A DNA stretch of 64,000 nt. Origin: Mycolicibacter senuensis. GTDB taxonomy: Bacteria > Actinomycetota > Actinomycetes > Mycobacteriales > Mycobacteriaceae. Below the pieces are notes generated by a model. It did no database searches, was not told the origin of the DNA, and was given only the letters and a program-made list of their open reading frames with translations. The stretch lies in the NCBI RefSeq assembly GCF_002101885.1, contig NZ_LQPS01000032.1:88269-152268 (forward strand). Direction: 5' to 3'. A program made the position numbers and the translations under genes. This document shows, in pieces, positions 39,597 to 49,289 of this stretch; positions within the stretch are counted from its first letter, which is position 1, and each line of letters begins with the position of its first letter.

Positions 39597-41978
39597 CTAG
39601 CGGAAGATTCCGGGCAGGCTCAGCGCGTCCATGGTGTCGTCGCTGAGCGGGTTGTCCCGGACCATGTAGGTCCACGTCGAGGTGGGCCGCGCCAGCTTGG
39701 ACAGGTCGATACCCGGCTCCGATTCGATCTGCTCGGATGTCTCGAGAGTCTGCTGGGCCGCCTCGATGGCGTCGGCCGCCAGCGAGGCGAACGCGTCCAG
39801 GGCCATCCGGTGGAATTCGTCGAGCGGGTTCTGCCGGCCCAGTGCGCGCAGGTGGATGCTCTCCCGGATGTCGGCCAGGAACGCCAGGTGATCGGCCCAG
39901 CCGCGGTCCAGGTGGTAGAGCATGATCAGCCGGCAGATCTTCTCCAGCCTGGCATCGGCATCCTGATCGTTCTCGCCGAATTTCTTGCGCAGCTCCGCGA
40001 ACCGCTGCGGGGCCAGTTCGGCGAGCTCCTCGCGCGCCGCCGGGGTGGACAGCAAGGTGTTGCGCCGTTCGACGATGATGGCGCGCTGCTGGGCGATCAG
40101 CTGGTTGTAACGCCAGGTGTTGGCGTGGATGTCGAGCAGCTTGCCCTCGGCGATGCGCTGCGCGTGGTCGAGCATCCCGGCGGCCTTGGGGCTCAGGATC
40201 CGGCCGTCTCCTGCTTCCAAGTCGGTTTCCATCGGCAGCTTGTTGGCTTCCAGGTTGGTGGCCGCGACCTCGTCCTCCCAGCTGGAGAAGAACACCGACG
40301 AGCCGGGGTCGCCCTGCCGGCCGGCACGGCCCCGCAGCTGGTTGTCCAGGCGCTCGGTGTGCTGGCGGCCGGTGCCGATCACGTGCAGCCCGCCGAGTTC
40401 GACCACCTGGTCATGGTCTGCCGCGTGGTTCTCCGAGGAGCCGCCGAGCCGGATGTCGGTGCCGCGCCCGGCCATCTGGGTGGAGACCGTGACCACGCCG
40501 AGCTGACCGGCCTCGGCGATCACCGTGGCCTCCTCGGCGTCGTTCTTGGCGTTGAGCACCACCGCCGGCACCCCGCGCTTGCGCAGCCGCTCGTAGAGCT
40601 CCTCGGACTCGGCGACATCGTGGGTGCCGACCAGCACCGGCTGCCCGGTGGCGTGCACCTCGACGATGTGGGCGACGATGGCGTCGTTCTTGGCCGCGGC
40701 GGTGATGTAGACCCGGTCGGTCTCGTCCTCCCGGATGTTGGGCATGTTGGGCGGGATCGGCGAGACTCCCAGCTGGTAGAACTGCCGCAGCTGTTCACCG
40801 GCGGCCAACGCCGTACCGGTCATGCCGCACACCGTGGGATAGCGGTTGACCAGGGCCTGCACCGTGATGGTGTCGAGCACCTCGCCGGTCTCGGTCGTCT
40901 CGATGCCCTCCTTGGCCTCGACCGCGGCCTGCAGGCCGTCCGGCCAGCGCTGCAGGGCGGCGATCCTGCCGCGGGAGGCGTTGATCAACTGCACCTTGCC
41001 GTCGCGGACGATGTAGTGCACGTCGCGCTGCAGCAGGACGTGGGCGTGCAGCGCGACGTTGACCTCGGTCAGCGTGGACACCACGTGTTCCTCGGAGTAC
41101 AGGTCGATGCCGCCGAGCGCCGCTTCGACGCGGCGCGCCCCATCTTCGGTGAGGTGGATGTTGCGCCGGTCCTCGTCGGAGTCGTAGTCCACCCCCGGGG
41201 TGAGCCGGCCGATGAGTTCGACGATCTCCATCCGGGGCGTCTCCCGGTGGGTGGTTCCGGCCAGCACCAGCGGCACCAGGGCCTCGTCGACCAGCACCGA
41301 GTCCGCCTCGTCGATCAGCGCCACGTCGGGGTTGGGTGAGACCAGGTCGTCGACGTCGGTGACCAGCTGATCGCGCAGCACGTCGAAGCCGATCTCGTTG
41401 ATCGACGCGTAGGTGACATCGCATTTGTAGGCCTCGCGACGCTCGGCCGCCGTGGAGTCGGCGGTGATCCAGCCGACGGTCACGCCCATCGCGGTCAGCA
41501 GTGGCCCCATCCATTCGGCGTCGCGGCGGGCCAGGTAGTCGTTGATGGTGACGACGTGCACGTGGCGCCCGCCGATGGCGTAACCGGCGGCGGCGATCGC
41601 ACCGGAGAGCGTCTTGCCCTCGCCGGTGGCCATCTCGACCACATCGCCGGCCAGCATCCGCAGCGCGCCCTGCAGCTGTACGTCGAACGGGCGCATCCCG
41701 ATGCTGCGTTCGGCGGCTTCGCGGGCGATCGCCAGGAACTGCGGGATGTCGGAGGCGTCCGCCAGATCCTTGAGCTTGAGCAGTCGCGCGGCCTTGCGCA
41801 GCTGGTCGTCGTCGAGGCCGGCGGCCTTCTTGGCGAAGCCGGCCGCCGCGTTGACCTCGGCCATCGAGCGGCTCTGGTTCTTCTCGGTGCTGGCGCCCAG
41901 CAGTTTCCAGAATTTTCCGCTCAGCCGACCCGACTTGGCGCGCGTGGTCCCGGAGACCGTTTTCGAGGTGTTAGCCAC
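39597..41978 (-). CDS. secA2: Accessory protein translocase ATPase SecA2
   Basis: 793 residues. DEAD-type motor: Walker [35 protein letters not shown] and [15 protein letters not shown] are all present. The C-terminal zinc-binding/linker region of SecA1 is absent, as expected for SecA2, which exports a limited set of proteins (e.g. SodA, PknG in M. tuberculosis). GTG 41978 ([10 protein letters not shown]) is chosen to match mycobacterial SecA2; the frame stays open for another 476 codons antisense to bacA without any family similarity. The ilvG gene that separates secA2 from bacA in M. tuberculosis is absent. Confidence 0.96.
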   Translation of the reverse strand: MANTSKTVSGTTRAKSGRLSGKFWKLLGASTEKNQSRSMAEVNAAAGFAKKAAGLDDDQLRKAARLLKLKDLADASDIPQFLAIAREAAERSIGMRPFDVQLQGALRMLAGDVVEMATGEGKTLSGAIAAAGYAIGGRHVHVVTINDYLARRDAEWMGPLLTAMGVTVGWITADSTAAERREAYKCDVTYASINEIGFDVLRDQLVTDVDDLVSPNPDVALIDEADSVLVDEALVPLVLAGTTHRETPRMEIVELIGRLTPGVDYDSDEDRRNIHLTEDGARRVEAALGGIDLYSEEHVVSTLTEVNVALHAHVLLQRDVHYIVRDGKVQLINASRGRIAALQRWPDGLQAAVEAKEGIETTETGEVLDTITVQALVNRYPTVCGMTGTALAAGEQLRQFYQLGVSPIPPNMPNIREDETDRVYITAAAKNDAIVAHIVEVHATGQPVLVGTHDVAESEELYERLRKRGVPAVVLNAKNDAEEATVIAEAGQLGVVTVSTQMAGRGTDIRLGGSSENHAADHDQVVELGGLHVIGTGRQHTERLDNQLRGRAGRQGDPGSSVFFSSWEDEVAATNLEANKLPMETDLEAGDGRILSPKAAGMLDHAQRIAEGKLLDIHANTWRYNQLIAQQRAIIVERRNTLLSTPAAREELAELAPQRFAELRKKFGENDQDADARLEKICRLIMLYHLDRGWADHLAFLADIRESIHLRALGRQNPLDEFHRMALDAFASLAADAIEAAQQTLETSEQIESEPGIDLSKLARPTSTWTYMVRDNPLSDDTMDALSLPGIFR

Positions 41979-42158
41979 AGCACAACCGTACGCGGTGGCC
42001 GGTGTCAGCACCCCGGGGGCACCGCCGGGCCCGTCGGCCGTTCGCGGTCTGCTCATCCGACGCGATGACGTGGGGCTGCGGTAGGTTTCGCACGGGATTT
42101 TCTCGATTTCCGATACCGCCCGCGACGTGGTTCCGGCGGTAGCGATCCGCAAGGAGAC

Positions 42159-44099
42159 GTGGCAGTGGACTCGAAGCTGTTCAACCCGTCCATCGACTGG
42201 GCGCGCGCACTGCCCGATTCGCTGTTGTGGATCGCGATGGCCTGGGCCATCAGCGCGGTCGGTGTGGTGGTCGTGGTGATGCTGCTGCGGACCAGCACCC
42301 GGTGGGGCCGGCAGTTCTGGGAGATCACCGGCGGCTACTTCACCGGGCGCGACAGTGCCCGGGTCTGGCTGATGCTCGGGGTGTTGCTGCTGTCGGTGAT
42401 CACCGCGGTGCGGCTCAACGTGCTGTTCAGTTTCCAGGGCAACGACATGTACTCCTCGCTGCAGACCGCGTTTCAGGGCGCCGCCGGCGGCGACGAGGCG
42501 GTCAAACAGTCCGGCGTGCACGGGTTCTGGGTGTCGATCGGCATCTTCAGCCTGATGGCGGTGCTGCATGTTGCGCGGGTGATGCTCGATATCTACCTGA
42601 CCCAGCACTTCATGGTGAACTGGCGCATCTGGCTCACCGAGCGGCTCACCGGCGACTGGCTCGAGGGGCGGGCCTACTACCGCGCCCGCTTCGTCAAGAC
42701 GCCCCTCGACCCGGCCGTGGGCGAGGCCGTCGAGGGAGCGATCGACAACCCCGACCAGCGCATCCAGCAGGACATCGACATCTTCACCGCGGGCAACGGC
42801 GCCAACCCCAACGCACCGGCCAACGGCACCGGCAGCACACTGCTGTTCGGCGCCGTGCAGTCCATGGTGACGGTGGTGTCGTTCACCGCGATCTTGTGGA
42901 ACCTGTCCGGAACCCTGACCGTCATGGGGGTCGACATTCCCCGGGCGATGTTCCTGATCGTGCTGCTCTACGTGGCCATCGCGACCATCGTCGCGTTCTG
43001 GATCGGCCGGCCGCTGATCCGGCTGAGCTTCCGCAACGAGCTGACCAACGCCGCCTTCCGGTATGCGCTGGTCCGGGTGCGCGACGCCGCCGAATCGATT
43101 GCGTTCTACCGCGGTGAGCTCGCCGAACGCCTGCAACTGCGGGAGCGGTTCGGCGCGATCATCGACAACTACCTGAAGTTCGTGAACCGGACTATCGGGT
43201 TCGCGGGCTGGAACCTGTCGGTGAGCCAGGCGATCGTGCCGTTGCCCTGGGTGATCCAGGCGCCGCGGCTGTTCTCCGGGCAGATCATGTTCGGCGGGGT
43301 GGCGCAGACCGCGACGGCGTTCGGCAATATCTCCGATTCGCTGTCGTTCTTCCGCAACGCCTACGACAACTTCGCCGGCTACCGTGCCTCCATCATTCGT
43401 CTGCATGGGCTGGTGGAGGCCAACCAGGAGGCCCGGGAACTGCCCGAGCTACTGGTCAAGCCCAGCACCGACGGCACCGTGGCCCTCGAGGGCATCGAGG
43501 TTCGCAGCCCGGCCGGTGACCCGCTGATCGAGGCGCTGGATGTGCACCTGGGCGTCGGCGACGCGATGATGATCGCCGGACCGTCCGGCAGCGGGAAGAC
43601 GACCCTGCTGCGCAGCCTGGCCCAGCTGTGGCCGTACGCCTCGGGCACCCTGCAACGTCCCGACGCCGACAACGAGACGGTGTTCATCTCCCAGCTGCCC
43701 TACATCCCGTTGGGCGATTTGCGCACCGTGGTGTCCTATCCGCTTGCGCCGCAGGAGATCTCCGACATCGCGTTGGTCGATGCGCTGGGCAAGGTGCTGC
43801 TGCCGCACCTGATCGACCAGCTCGACAACGTCGAGGACTGGGCCAAGGTGCTCTCACCGGGCGAGCAGCAGCGGGTGGCGTTCGCCCGGCTGCTGTTGAC
43901 CCGGCCCAAGGCGGCGTTCCTCGACGAGTCGACGTCGGCGCTCGACGAAGGGCTGGAGCTGGCGCTGTATCAGCTGCTGCGCACCGAACTTCCCGACACC
44001 ATCGTGGTCAGTGTGAGCCACCGGCACACGGTCCGCCAGCATCACAAGCAGGTGCTGGAACTGCTCGGGCGAGGCCGTTGGGAGCTCACCCCGGTCTAG
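42159..44099 (+). CDS. bacA: BacA/SbmA-type ABC transporter (Rv1819c-like)
   Basis: 646 residues. An SbmA/BacA-type membrane half ([14 protein letters not shown] ... [31 protein letters not shown] split over residues 1-95, up to about 420) is fused to an ATPase domain with Walker [10 protein letters not shown], signature [26 protein letters not shown] and VSVSHRH. M. tuberculosis Rv1819c imports vitamin B12 and other hydrophilic molecules, including bleomycin and antimicrobial peptides. GTG 42159 with GGAGAC upstream; a second GTG two codons on is also possible. Divergent from secA2 across 180 bases. Confidence 0.95.
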   Translation: MAVDSKLFNPSIDWARALPDSLLWIAMAWAISAVGVVVVVMLLRTSTRWGRQFWEITGGYFTGRDSARVWLMLGVLLLSVITAVRLNVLFSFQGNDMYSSLQTAFQGAAGGDEAVKQSGVHGFWVSIGIFSLMAVLHVARVMLDIYLTQHFMVNWRIWLTERLTGDWLEGRAYYRARFVKTPLDPAVGEAVEGAIDNPDQRIQQDIDIFTAGNGANPNAPANGTGSTLLFGAVQSMVTVVSFTAILWNLSGTLTVMGVDIPRAMFLIVLLYVAIATIVAFWIGRPLIRLSFRNELTNAAFRYALVRVRDAAESIAFYRGELAERLQLRERFGAIIDNYLKFVNRTIGFAGWNLSVSQAIVPLPWVIQAPRLFSGQIMFGGVAQTATAFGNISDSLSFFRNAYDNFAGYRASIIRLHGLVEANQEARELPELLVKPSTDGTVALEGIEVRSPAGDPLIEALDVHLGVGDAMMIAGPSGSGKTTLLRSLAQLWPYASGTLQRPDADNETVFISQLPYIPLGDLRTVVSYPLAPQEISDIALVDALGKVLLPHLIDQLDNVEDWAKVLSPGEQQRVAFARLLLTRPKAAFLDESTSALDEGLELALYQLLRTELPDTIVVSVSHRHTVRQHHKQVLELLGRGRWELTPV

Positions 44100-44135
44100 G
44101 GCCTCCCCGCCTCCCGAGCGCGCCAGGGTGACCGG

Positions 44136-45593
44136 TCAGCGGGAGCGGGCCGCCGCGTGCGCACCGGCGCGGCGACCGAAGAACGAGCCCTCGCCCAACT
44201 GGGTGCCGCTGGCGTAGCCCTTGCCGTCCTGGGCGATGTTGGCCGCACACGCGCCGGCGGCGTAGAGGCCCGGCACCGCGCTGCCGTCGTCGCGCAGCAC
44301 CTCGCCGTCCACCGAGGTCGCCAGCCCGCCGATGGTGAAGCCGGCATACATCGCCTTGCCCAGCGACAGGTCGAAGGCACCCCAGGGCCCGGTGTCCTGC
44401 GGGGCCAGGAACGGCGGCTGCTTGTGGAAGTCGGGGTCCTCCCCGCGCGCGGCGTAGGTGTTGTAGCGATCCAGCGTCGCCACCAGGTTCCCCTCCGGAA
44501 TACCCAGCGCCGCTTCCATTTCCGGCACGGTCTCCCAGCCGTCGATCAGCGTGATCAGCGGCACCTGCGGTGTGCGCAGGTGGGCTTCGTCGACGATCAG
44601 GAACGCCGCGCTGCCCGGCTGATCCATCACGTAGCCCGACGTGCGCGAGTGATAGGAGTCCTCGGCGACGAAGCGCTTGCCTTGCGCGTTGACGATGATC
44701 CCGGTGAGCAGGATCGACGGCGGATAGACCGGCGCGGTGATGAATATCTGGTCCATGTGCTTGGTGGCACCGCCCACCGACATTCCCATCCGGATGCCCA
44801 GTCCGTCGTCGTAGGTGTTACCCAGCACGAACGGCTTCTCCGCCAGTTTCGGCGTGTACTGGGCGACCATCTCCGGGTTCATCACGAAACCGCCGGCGGC
44901 GATCACCACCGACTTCGCTTTGATCGCACCGCCTTCGGTGAAGTGCTTCCAGGTGACACCGGCGACCGCGCCGGAGGCGTCGGTGACCAGGCCGGTGGCG
45001 CCGGTTTCGTAGCGGATCTCCACCCCGAGACTGTCGGCCCGCTTGAGCAGCAGGTCGATTGCCATCTTCGCGCCCTGGGTGTCGCCCTTCACCGGGACCT
45101 TGTGTCCGCGCGGCGCCGGAACGGCCTGGTTCAGGTACGGCCACACCTTCTCGTTGCCGGTGAACATCAGCCCCTCGGTATTGGGCTGGATCACCGCCTT
45201 CTCCGGGTAGTAGCTGCGCTCGAACGCAATTCCGAGATCTTCGAGCCAGTTGAAGTGTTCGACGCTGCTGTCGCAATACGCCCGGATCTTGTCGTGCTCG
45301 GGCTCCCGGGAGACCGCGACGAGGTACTTGTACATCTCGTCGGGCGAATCCGGATGCCCGGTCGCCTGTTGGACGGCGGTTCCGCCGCCCAGGTAGAAGT
45401 GCCCGCCCGCCATCGCGGTGGTGCCGCCCGCCTCGGCGGCCCGCTCCAGCACCAGCACCCGCGCACCGGCGGCCGCCGCGCTGACCGCCGCACAACCACC
45501 GCCGATGCCGAATCCGATCACGACCACGTCGACGTCATCAGACCATGACGAAACATCCTCTACACCAATGGTTTCCGGTATCTCAGTGGTCAT
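44136..45593 (-). CDS. FAD-binding flavoprotein (Rv1817-like, fumarate reductase/KSTD family)
   Basis: 485 residues. The FAD site is VVVIGFGIGGGCAAVSAAAAGARVLVLE; a GGTTAMAGGHFYLGGG block and the C-terminal GLYAAGACAANIAQDGKGYASG complete the fumarate reductase/3-ketosteroid dehydrogenase fold. Substrate unknown; 3-ketosteroid dehydrogenation is one option by fold. ATG 45593 is used because upstream residues lack similarity. It follows a VOC gene by 49 bases; in M. tuberculosis the flavoprotein sits near the serine protease but I do not recall a VOC gene there. Confidence 0.87.
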   Translation of the reverse strand: MTTEIPETIGVEDVSSWSDDVDVVVIGFGIGGGCAAVSAAAAGARVLVLERAAEAGGTTAMAGGHFYLGGGTAVQQATGHPDSPDEMYKYLVAVSREPEHDKIRAYCDSSVEHFNWLEDLGIAFERSYYPEKAVIQPNTEGLMFTGNEKVWPYLNQAVPAPRGHKVPVKGDTQGAKMAIDLLLKRADSLGVEIRYETGATGLVTDASGAVAGVTWKHFTEGGAIKAKSVVIAAGGFVMNPEMVAQYTPKLAEKPFVLGNTYDDGLGIRMGMSVGGATKHMDQIFITAPVYPPSILLTGIIVNAQGKRFVAEDSYHSRTSGYVMDQPGSAAFLIVDEAHLRTPQVPLITLIDGWETVPEMEAALGIPEGNLVATLDRYNTYAARGEDPDFHKQPPFLAPQDTGPWGAFDLSLGKAMYAGFTIGGLATSVDGEVLRDDGSAVPGLYAAGACAANIAQDGKGYASGTQLGEGSFFGRRAGAHAAARSR

Positions 45594-45642
45594 CGAACTC
45601 GTTCCTTCCCGTGCTGGCGCTGCGCGTCGTCGCCGGCGCGGC

Positions 45643-46143
45643 TCACCGCTGTTGCTCTTTGATGTAGTCGAAGACGGCCCGGATCTCCGCCGGGATGTAG
45701 GCGATCTCCACGAACGGGACTCCCGCATCGACCGCCGAGACGTAACCGAACCGGATACCGCCGGGCATCACCCCTTGGGCCACCACCTCGGCGCCTTGGG
45801 CGGCGACGTCGTCGAGCATCGCGGTGAAGTCGTCGGGGTCGGCGGCCTCGATGCAGATGTGATGCAGGCCCGGGCCGCTGCCGCGGAGGAACTCCGAGTA
45901 GATACTGCGCCCGCTGACCGGCGCGATCAGCTCCAGTTGCATGTCGCCGGCGTAACTCAGCGCGATGTCGGCGACGAAGTCGGCCGGTTCGCCTCGGTAG
46001 GTGCAGGTATCGGGGGCGAAATGCACGCCCGGCATGCGAATCCACTTGCGGGCGCCCAGCAATGCGCTCAGTGTCGATTCGGTGGCGTCGAGATCACTGG
46101 TGACCCAAGCGATCTGGACGGGTGGTCGAGGCGGTGGGGTCAT
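45643..46143 (-). CDS. VOC-superfamily (glyoxalase/dioxygenase-type) protein
   Basis: 166 residues. [22 protein letters not shown] at the start and [23 protein letters not shown] in the middle are typical paired beta-alpha-beta modules with metal-binding His and Glu ([19 protein letters not shown]). Could be a lyase, epimerase or isomerase acting with the flavoprotein downstream; the reaction is unknown. ATG 46143 overlaps the serine protease stop by four bases, indicating translational coupling. Confidence 0.82.
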   Translation of the reverse strand: MTPPPRPPVQIAWVTSDLDATESTLSALLGARKWIRMPGVHFAPDTCTYRGEPADFVADIALSYAGDMQLELIAPVSGRSIYSEFLRGSGPGLHHICIEAADPDDFTAMLDDVAAQGAEVVAQGVMPGGIRFGYVSAVDAGVPFVEIAYIPAEIRAVFDYIKEQQR

Positions 46144-46814
46144 GGCTGGAGGGCGGGTACCCCGACGTCTTCGCGGACCTGCTGCGAGATCGCCGGCCAC
46201 GACACCGCGGCCGGATACTGCCCCCACACGCTGTTGAACAAACCGACGATCCGGGCGGAGCCGGGGCCGCGGATCACATACACCGGACCACCGGAGTCGC
46301 CCTGTTCGCTTCGAACGCCGTGGGTCATCGTGAACCATCCGTTGTTGACCCGCTCGACGGTTCCGCAGGTCTCTCCGGTGACGATACCGAAGTGGCAGAC
46401 CGGCTCTCCCGGCGACACGGTGTCGTCCGGTCCGGCTTCGAGTCGCAGGCCGCCGGGCAGGATGTCGTTGGCGTCGACGTCGCCGGCCAGCACGATCGCC
46501 TCGTAGTCGGCGATCACCTGATCGGTGTTGACGGTCGCACCGTTGGGGGTGTTGTCGCGGAAGGTCGCCAGGGTGCCGATGAGGTTTCCGGCCCGGTCGG
46601 TGACCGGACCGCTCCCCCGGCAGTGGCCGGCGGTGAATGCGACACGCATGATCGGGTCGACGTAGCCGAGTGTGCAGACGTGAGTGTCCTGGCGGATCTC
46701 CATCCCGGGAAACACCAACACCGGTGCGGCGCGGGCGGTACCGACCGCCGGGATCGCGGCTGCCGCCCCGACTGCAACGCCCACCGCCAGCACCCGCACA
46801 ATGCGCCCGCGCAC
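46140..46814 (-). CDS. Secreted trypsin-like serine protease (Rv1815-like)
   Basis: 224 residues with a signal peptide ending near GTARAA. The S1 triad is visible: His in FTAGHCRG, a candidate Asp in [10 protein letters not shown], Ser in [12 protein letters not shown]. Paired cysteines (HVCTLG, CHFG, ETCGTV) suggest disulfides. GTG 46814 is used. An exported protease of unknown substrate; Rv1815 is its M. tuberculosis relative. First gene of an operon with the VOC and FAD genes. Confidence 0.87.
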   Translation of the reverse strand: MRGRIVRVLAVGVAVGAAAAIPAVGTARAAPVLVFPGMEIRQDTHVCTLGYVDPIMRVAFTAGHCRGSGPVTDRAGNLIGTLATFRDNTPNGATVNTDQVIADYEAIVLAGDVDANDILPGGLRLEAGPDDTVSPGEPVCHFGIVTGETCGTVERVNNGWFTMTHGVRSEQGDSGGPVYVIRGPGSARIVGLFNSVWGQYPAAVSWPAISQQVREDVGVPALQP

Positions 46815-46937
46815 CGTCGACTCCGATCGTTGAGGGCCGGTCAGTCCGGCCGGGATGCGACCGCCGTGATCACCGGCGCAACGCGGCGGCCCGGCCCCGT
46901 GTGGGCTCCGGGCCGCCGCATCGGCCGTCAGCGGCGA

Positions 46938-47510
46938 TCAGGGGATGGTCAACTCCTGACCGGGGTGGATCAAGTCCGGGTTGGCGATACCGCTGGCCTC
47001 GGCGATCTGCGGGTACTTGTTGCCGTCACCGTAGAACCGCTCGGCGATGGCGAACAGCGTGTCGCCGGAGACCACGGTGTACTTGCGTGCCGCGGGTGCG
47101 GCCGGCTCGGCGGGAGCCTCCTCGGCGGGAGCCGCTTCAGCCTTGGGCTCCTCGGGCGGCGGGGCGTCGGTCTCGGTCTTGGTGGACCAGGCCGCGCCGT
47201 CGGCGGCGTACAGCACCAGGTTGCGGTCGTCCTGCAGCACCAGCTTGACGTCCTTCTTGCCCTTGGTGTCGGTGTGCCAGATGGGCTTGTCGGCGGTGTA
47301 GAGCACGAAGTTGCCGTCGGTCTGCACCTCGGCGCGTACCACGTCGTTGCCGTTGGTCCCGGAGGCCCAGATCGCCTTGCCCCGCGCCGCCAGCACCAGG
47401 TTGCCGTCGTCCTGCAGTGTCAGGGTGTACGCCCCGTTCTTAGAGGTCAGCGACTCGCCTTTGACGAGCTTCTTCCCTGCGGTGAGCGTGTCTCCCAAGC
47501 TCTGTGCCAC
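46938..47510 (-). CDS. Mannose-binding (B-type) lectin with C-terminal LysM domain
   Basis: 190 residues. Residues 1-115 form a bulb-lectin domain with three mannose-site repeats: QDDGNLVLA (final Tyr lost), QTDGNFVLY and QDDRNLVLY, of which the last two keep the full QxDxNxVxY pattern. A Pro/Ala/Glu linker (about 115-140) leads to a LysM domain (YTVVSGDTLFAIAERFYGDGNKYPQIAEASGI, shown in part as GDTLFAIAERFYGD), which binds peptidoglycan. No signal peptide is visible, so export is unclear. A lectin-LysM protein of this type is known from M. smegmatis. It may bind lipomannan/LAM or mannosylated proteins such as Apa (inference). Confidence 0.88.
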   Translation of the reverse strand: MAQSLGDTLTAGKKLVKGESLTSKNGAYTLTLQDDGNLVLAARGKAIWASGTNGNDVVRAEVQTDGNFVLYTADKPIWHTDTKGKKDVKLVLQDDRNLVLYAADGAAWSTKTETDAPPPEEPKAEAAPAEEAPAEPAAPAARKYTVVSGDTLFAIAERFYGDGNKYPQIAEASGIANPDLIHPGQELTIP

Positions 47511-47611
47511 GTTGTTCCCTTCTCATCGGCACGCCGCGGCCCAAGACGCCGGGGCGCTGTCGCTCGGATGCGACGTCGCAAGCCTATGCGAACAGCGGTC
47601 GGTGCGCCCCC

Positions 47612-48511
47612 TCATTGCCGCAGCGCCGCCGAAGCCCGCGACGGTGCGGGTTGCCAGCCGGGCGGCCCGAAAACGTAGCCGAGCCGATCCCGCCACCGGG
47701 TCGCGGCACGCACATCGGCGATGATCGAGGCGTATTCGTGGAACTGCAGCTTGACGATGTTGAAGGTGTCGACCTGCTTGGTCAGCCCGTAGTGCGGCCG
47801 GAACCGTTCGGGGGCGAAGCTGCCGAACAGCCGGTCCCAGATGATCAGGATGCCGCCGTAGTTGCGGTCCAGATACTCCTGGTCCATGCCGTGGTGCACC
47901 CGGTGATGCGAGGGGGTGTTGAAGATGAACTCGACGGCACGCGGCAGCTTGTCGATCCGCTCGGTGTGCACCCAGAACTGGTAGACCAGATTCACCGAGA
48001 ACGCCGCGAACACCATCCAGGGTGGAATACCCAACAGCGGTAACGGAATCCACAGCAGGATCTCGCCACTGTTGTTCCACTTCTGACGTAGTGCGGTGGC
48101 CAGGTTGTAGTACCGGCTGGAGTGGTGCGCCTGGTGGGTCGCCCAGATCAGCCGGACCCGGTGCGCGATGCGATGGTAGGTGTAATACAGCAGGTCCACG
48201 CCCAGGATGGCGATCACCCAGGTGTACCACTGCCGCGGCGACAGGTGCCACGGCGCCAGGTAGGTGTAGATCGCCGCGTAACCGAGCAGCGCGAGGAACT
48301 TCCAGCCGGCGGTGGTGGCCACCGACACCAATCCCATCGAGATGCTCGTCCAGGCATCCCTGGCGCGGTAGGAGCCGCGTTCCAGGTCGGCGAGCTTGCG
48401 GGCAGCCGTCCATTCCAGCGTCAGCAGCAGCAGGAAGAACGGGATGGCGAACAGCACCGGATCACGCATCGGGCCCGGCAACATCGACCACATACCGGCG
48501 ATCACATCCAC
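47612..48511 (-). CDS. erg3: Sterol desaturase/fatty acid hydroxylase family membrane protein
   Basis: 299 residues, close to the 300 residues of M. tuberculosis Erg3 (Rv1814). Di-iron histidine boxes HRIAH, HQAHH and HRVHH are present along with four or five membrane segments. It would hydroxylate or desaturate a lipid; the mycobacterial substrate is unknown. GTG 48511 is preferred because GGAGGTGAG lies six bases upstream; a TTG seven codons earlier (48532) is also open. It begins 45 bases after the mgtC stop, so it is likely part of the PPE-mgtC operon. Confidence 0.88.
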   Translation of the reverse strand: MDVIAGMWSMLPGPMRDPVLFAIPFFLLLLTLEWTAARKLADLERGSYRARDAWTSISMGLVSVATTAGWKFLALLGYAAIYTYLAPWHLSPRQWYTWVIAILGVDLLYYTYHRIAHRVRLIWATHQAHHSSRYYNLATALRQKWNNSGEILLWIPLPLLGIPPWMVFAAFSVNLVYQFWVHTERIDKLPRAVEFIFNTPSHHRVHHGMDQEYLDRNYGGILIIWDRLFGSFAPERFRPHYGLTKQVDTFNIVKLQFHEYASIIADVRAATRWRDRLGYVFGPPGWQPAPSRASAALRQ

Positions 48512-48556
48512 CGCGCTCACCTCCAGTGCCAACAGCCTAGATCGGTCCGGGAGGCA

Positions 48557-49270
48557 TCACTCCGCCGACATGGCGGCCTGCCCCTCGGCGTGCCACTGGA
48601 CCGCGTAGACACCCGGTTGCAGGGAGAGCTCGCCGACCAGCCGCTCAAGCCGGTCCGGCGCCCGGTTATCCGACAACATCGTGGCGGTCAGGGTCATGTT
48701 GTCATCGGCGGCCAGGCTGGTGTGGATCCCCCGCAACACCAGGTCGTTACCGGCGGTGTGCTGCACGATCTGGGCCCGCAGGTACTTCTCGGCCTTCGGC
48801 CGGCAGACCACCTGGACCTGGTAGGGCGACCGCGGCTCGTCCTCCTCGATGTGTTGATCGCGGTCGATGAACCGGCCCAGCGGGCGCAGCAACAGGTGGG
48901 TGCCGACGATCGCGCCGGTGCCGATCACCGCGAACAGCACATCGCCGGCGGCCGCCAGCACCCCGACGGCCGCCGAGCACCACAGGGTCGCCGCGGTGTT
49001 CAGACCGCGAACGTTGAACCCCTCCCGCAGGATCACGCCACCGCCGAGGAATCCGACCCCGGACACCACATAGGAGGCGACCCGGGTGGAACTGGTGTCG
49101 CCGGCGGACACCGAGTAGAGCACGAACAGCGTTGCCCCCGCCGCCACCAGCGCATTGGTGCGCAACCCGGCCATCCGGGCCCGCCACTGCCGTTCCAGCC
49201 CGATCAGCGCACCGCAGCCCAACCCGACGGCCAGCCGCAGCGTGAACTCGGCGACGCTCAGCGTCTGCAT
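48557..49270 (-). CDS. mgtC: MgtC family membrane protein
   Basis: 237 residues. An N-terminal membrane domain of about five spans carries the MgtC core GLGCGALIGLERQWRARMAGLRTNALVAAGA (here split: GCGALIGLERQW and GLRTNALVAAGATLF) and SYVVSGVGFLGGGVILREG. The cytoplasmic C-terminal domain is ACT-like and ends RLERLVGELSLQPGVYAVQW. MgtC is needed for growth at low Mg2+ and inside macrophages in M. tuberculosis and Salmonella and acts on ATP synthase and phosphate/magnesium balance. It starts 19 bases after a PPE stop, downstream of an M-box, so it should be induced by Mg2+ shortage. Confidence 0.95.
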   Translation of the reverse strand: MQTLSVAEFTLRLAVGLGCGALIGLERQWRARMAGLRTNALVAAGATLFVLYSVSAGDTSSTRVASYVVSGVGFLGGGVILREGFNVRGLNTAATLWCSAAVGVLAAAGDVLFAVIGTGAIVGTHLLLRPLGRFIDRDQHIEEDEPRSPYQVQVVCRPKAEKYLRAQIVQHTAGNDLVLRGIHTSLAADDNMTLTATMLSDNRAPDRLERLVGELSLQPGVYAVQWHAEGQAAMSAE

Positions 49271-49289
49271 GGCCCCAACGATGTCACAA

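Noticed and set aside
39552..41339. 595-codon frame antisense to secA2
   Set aside because: No recognisable domain; composition typical of an antisense shadow.
41979..43406. 476-codon in-frame extension upstream of secA2
   Set aside because: It is antisense to bacA, lacks any SecA similarity, and mycobacterial SecA2 begins at the GTG at 41978.
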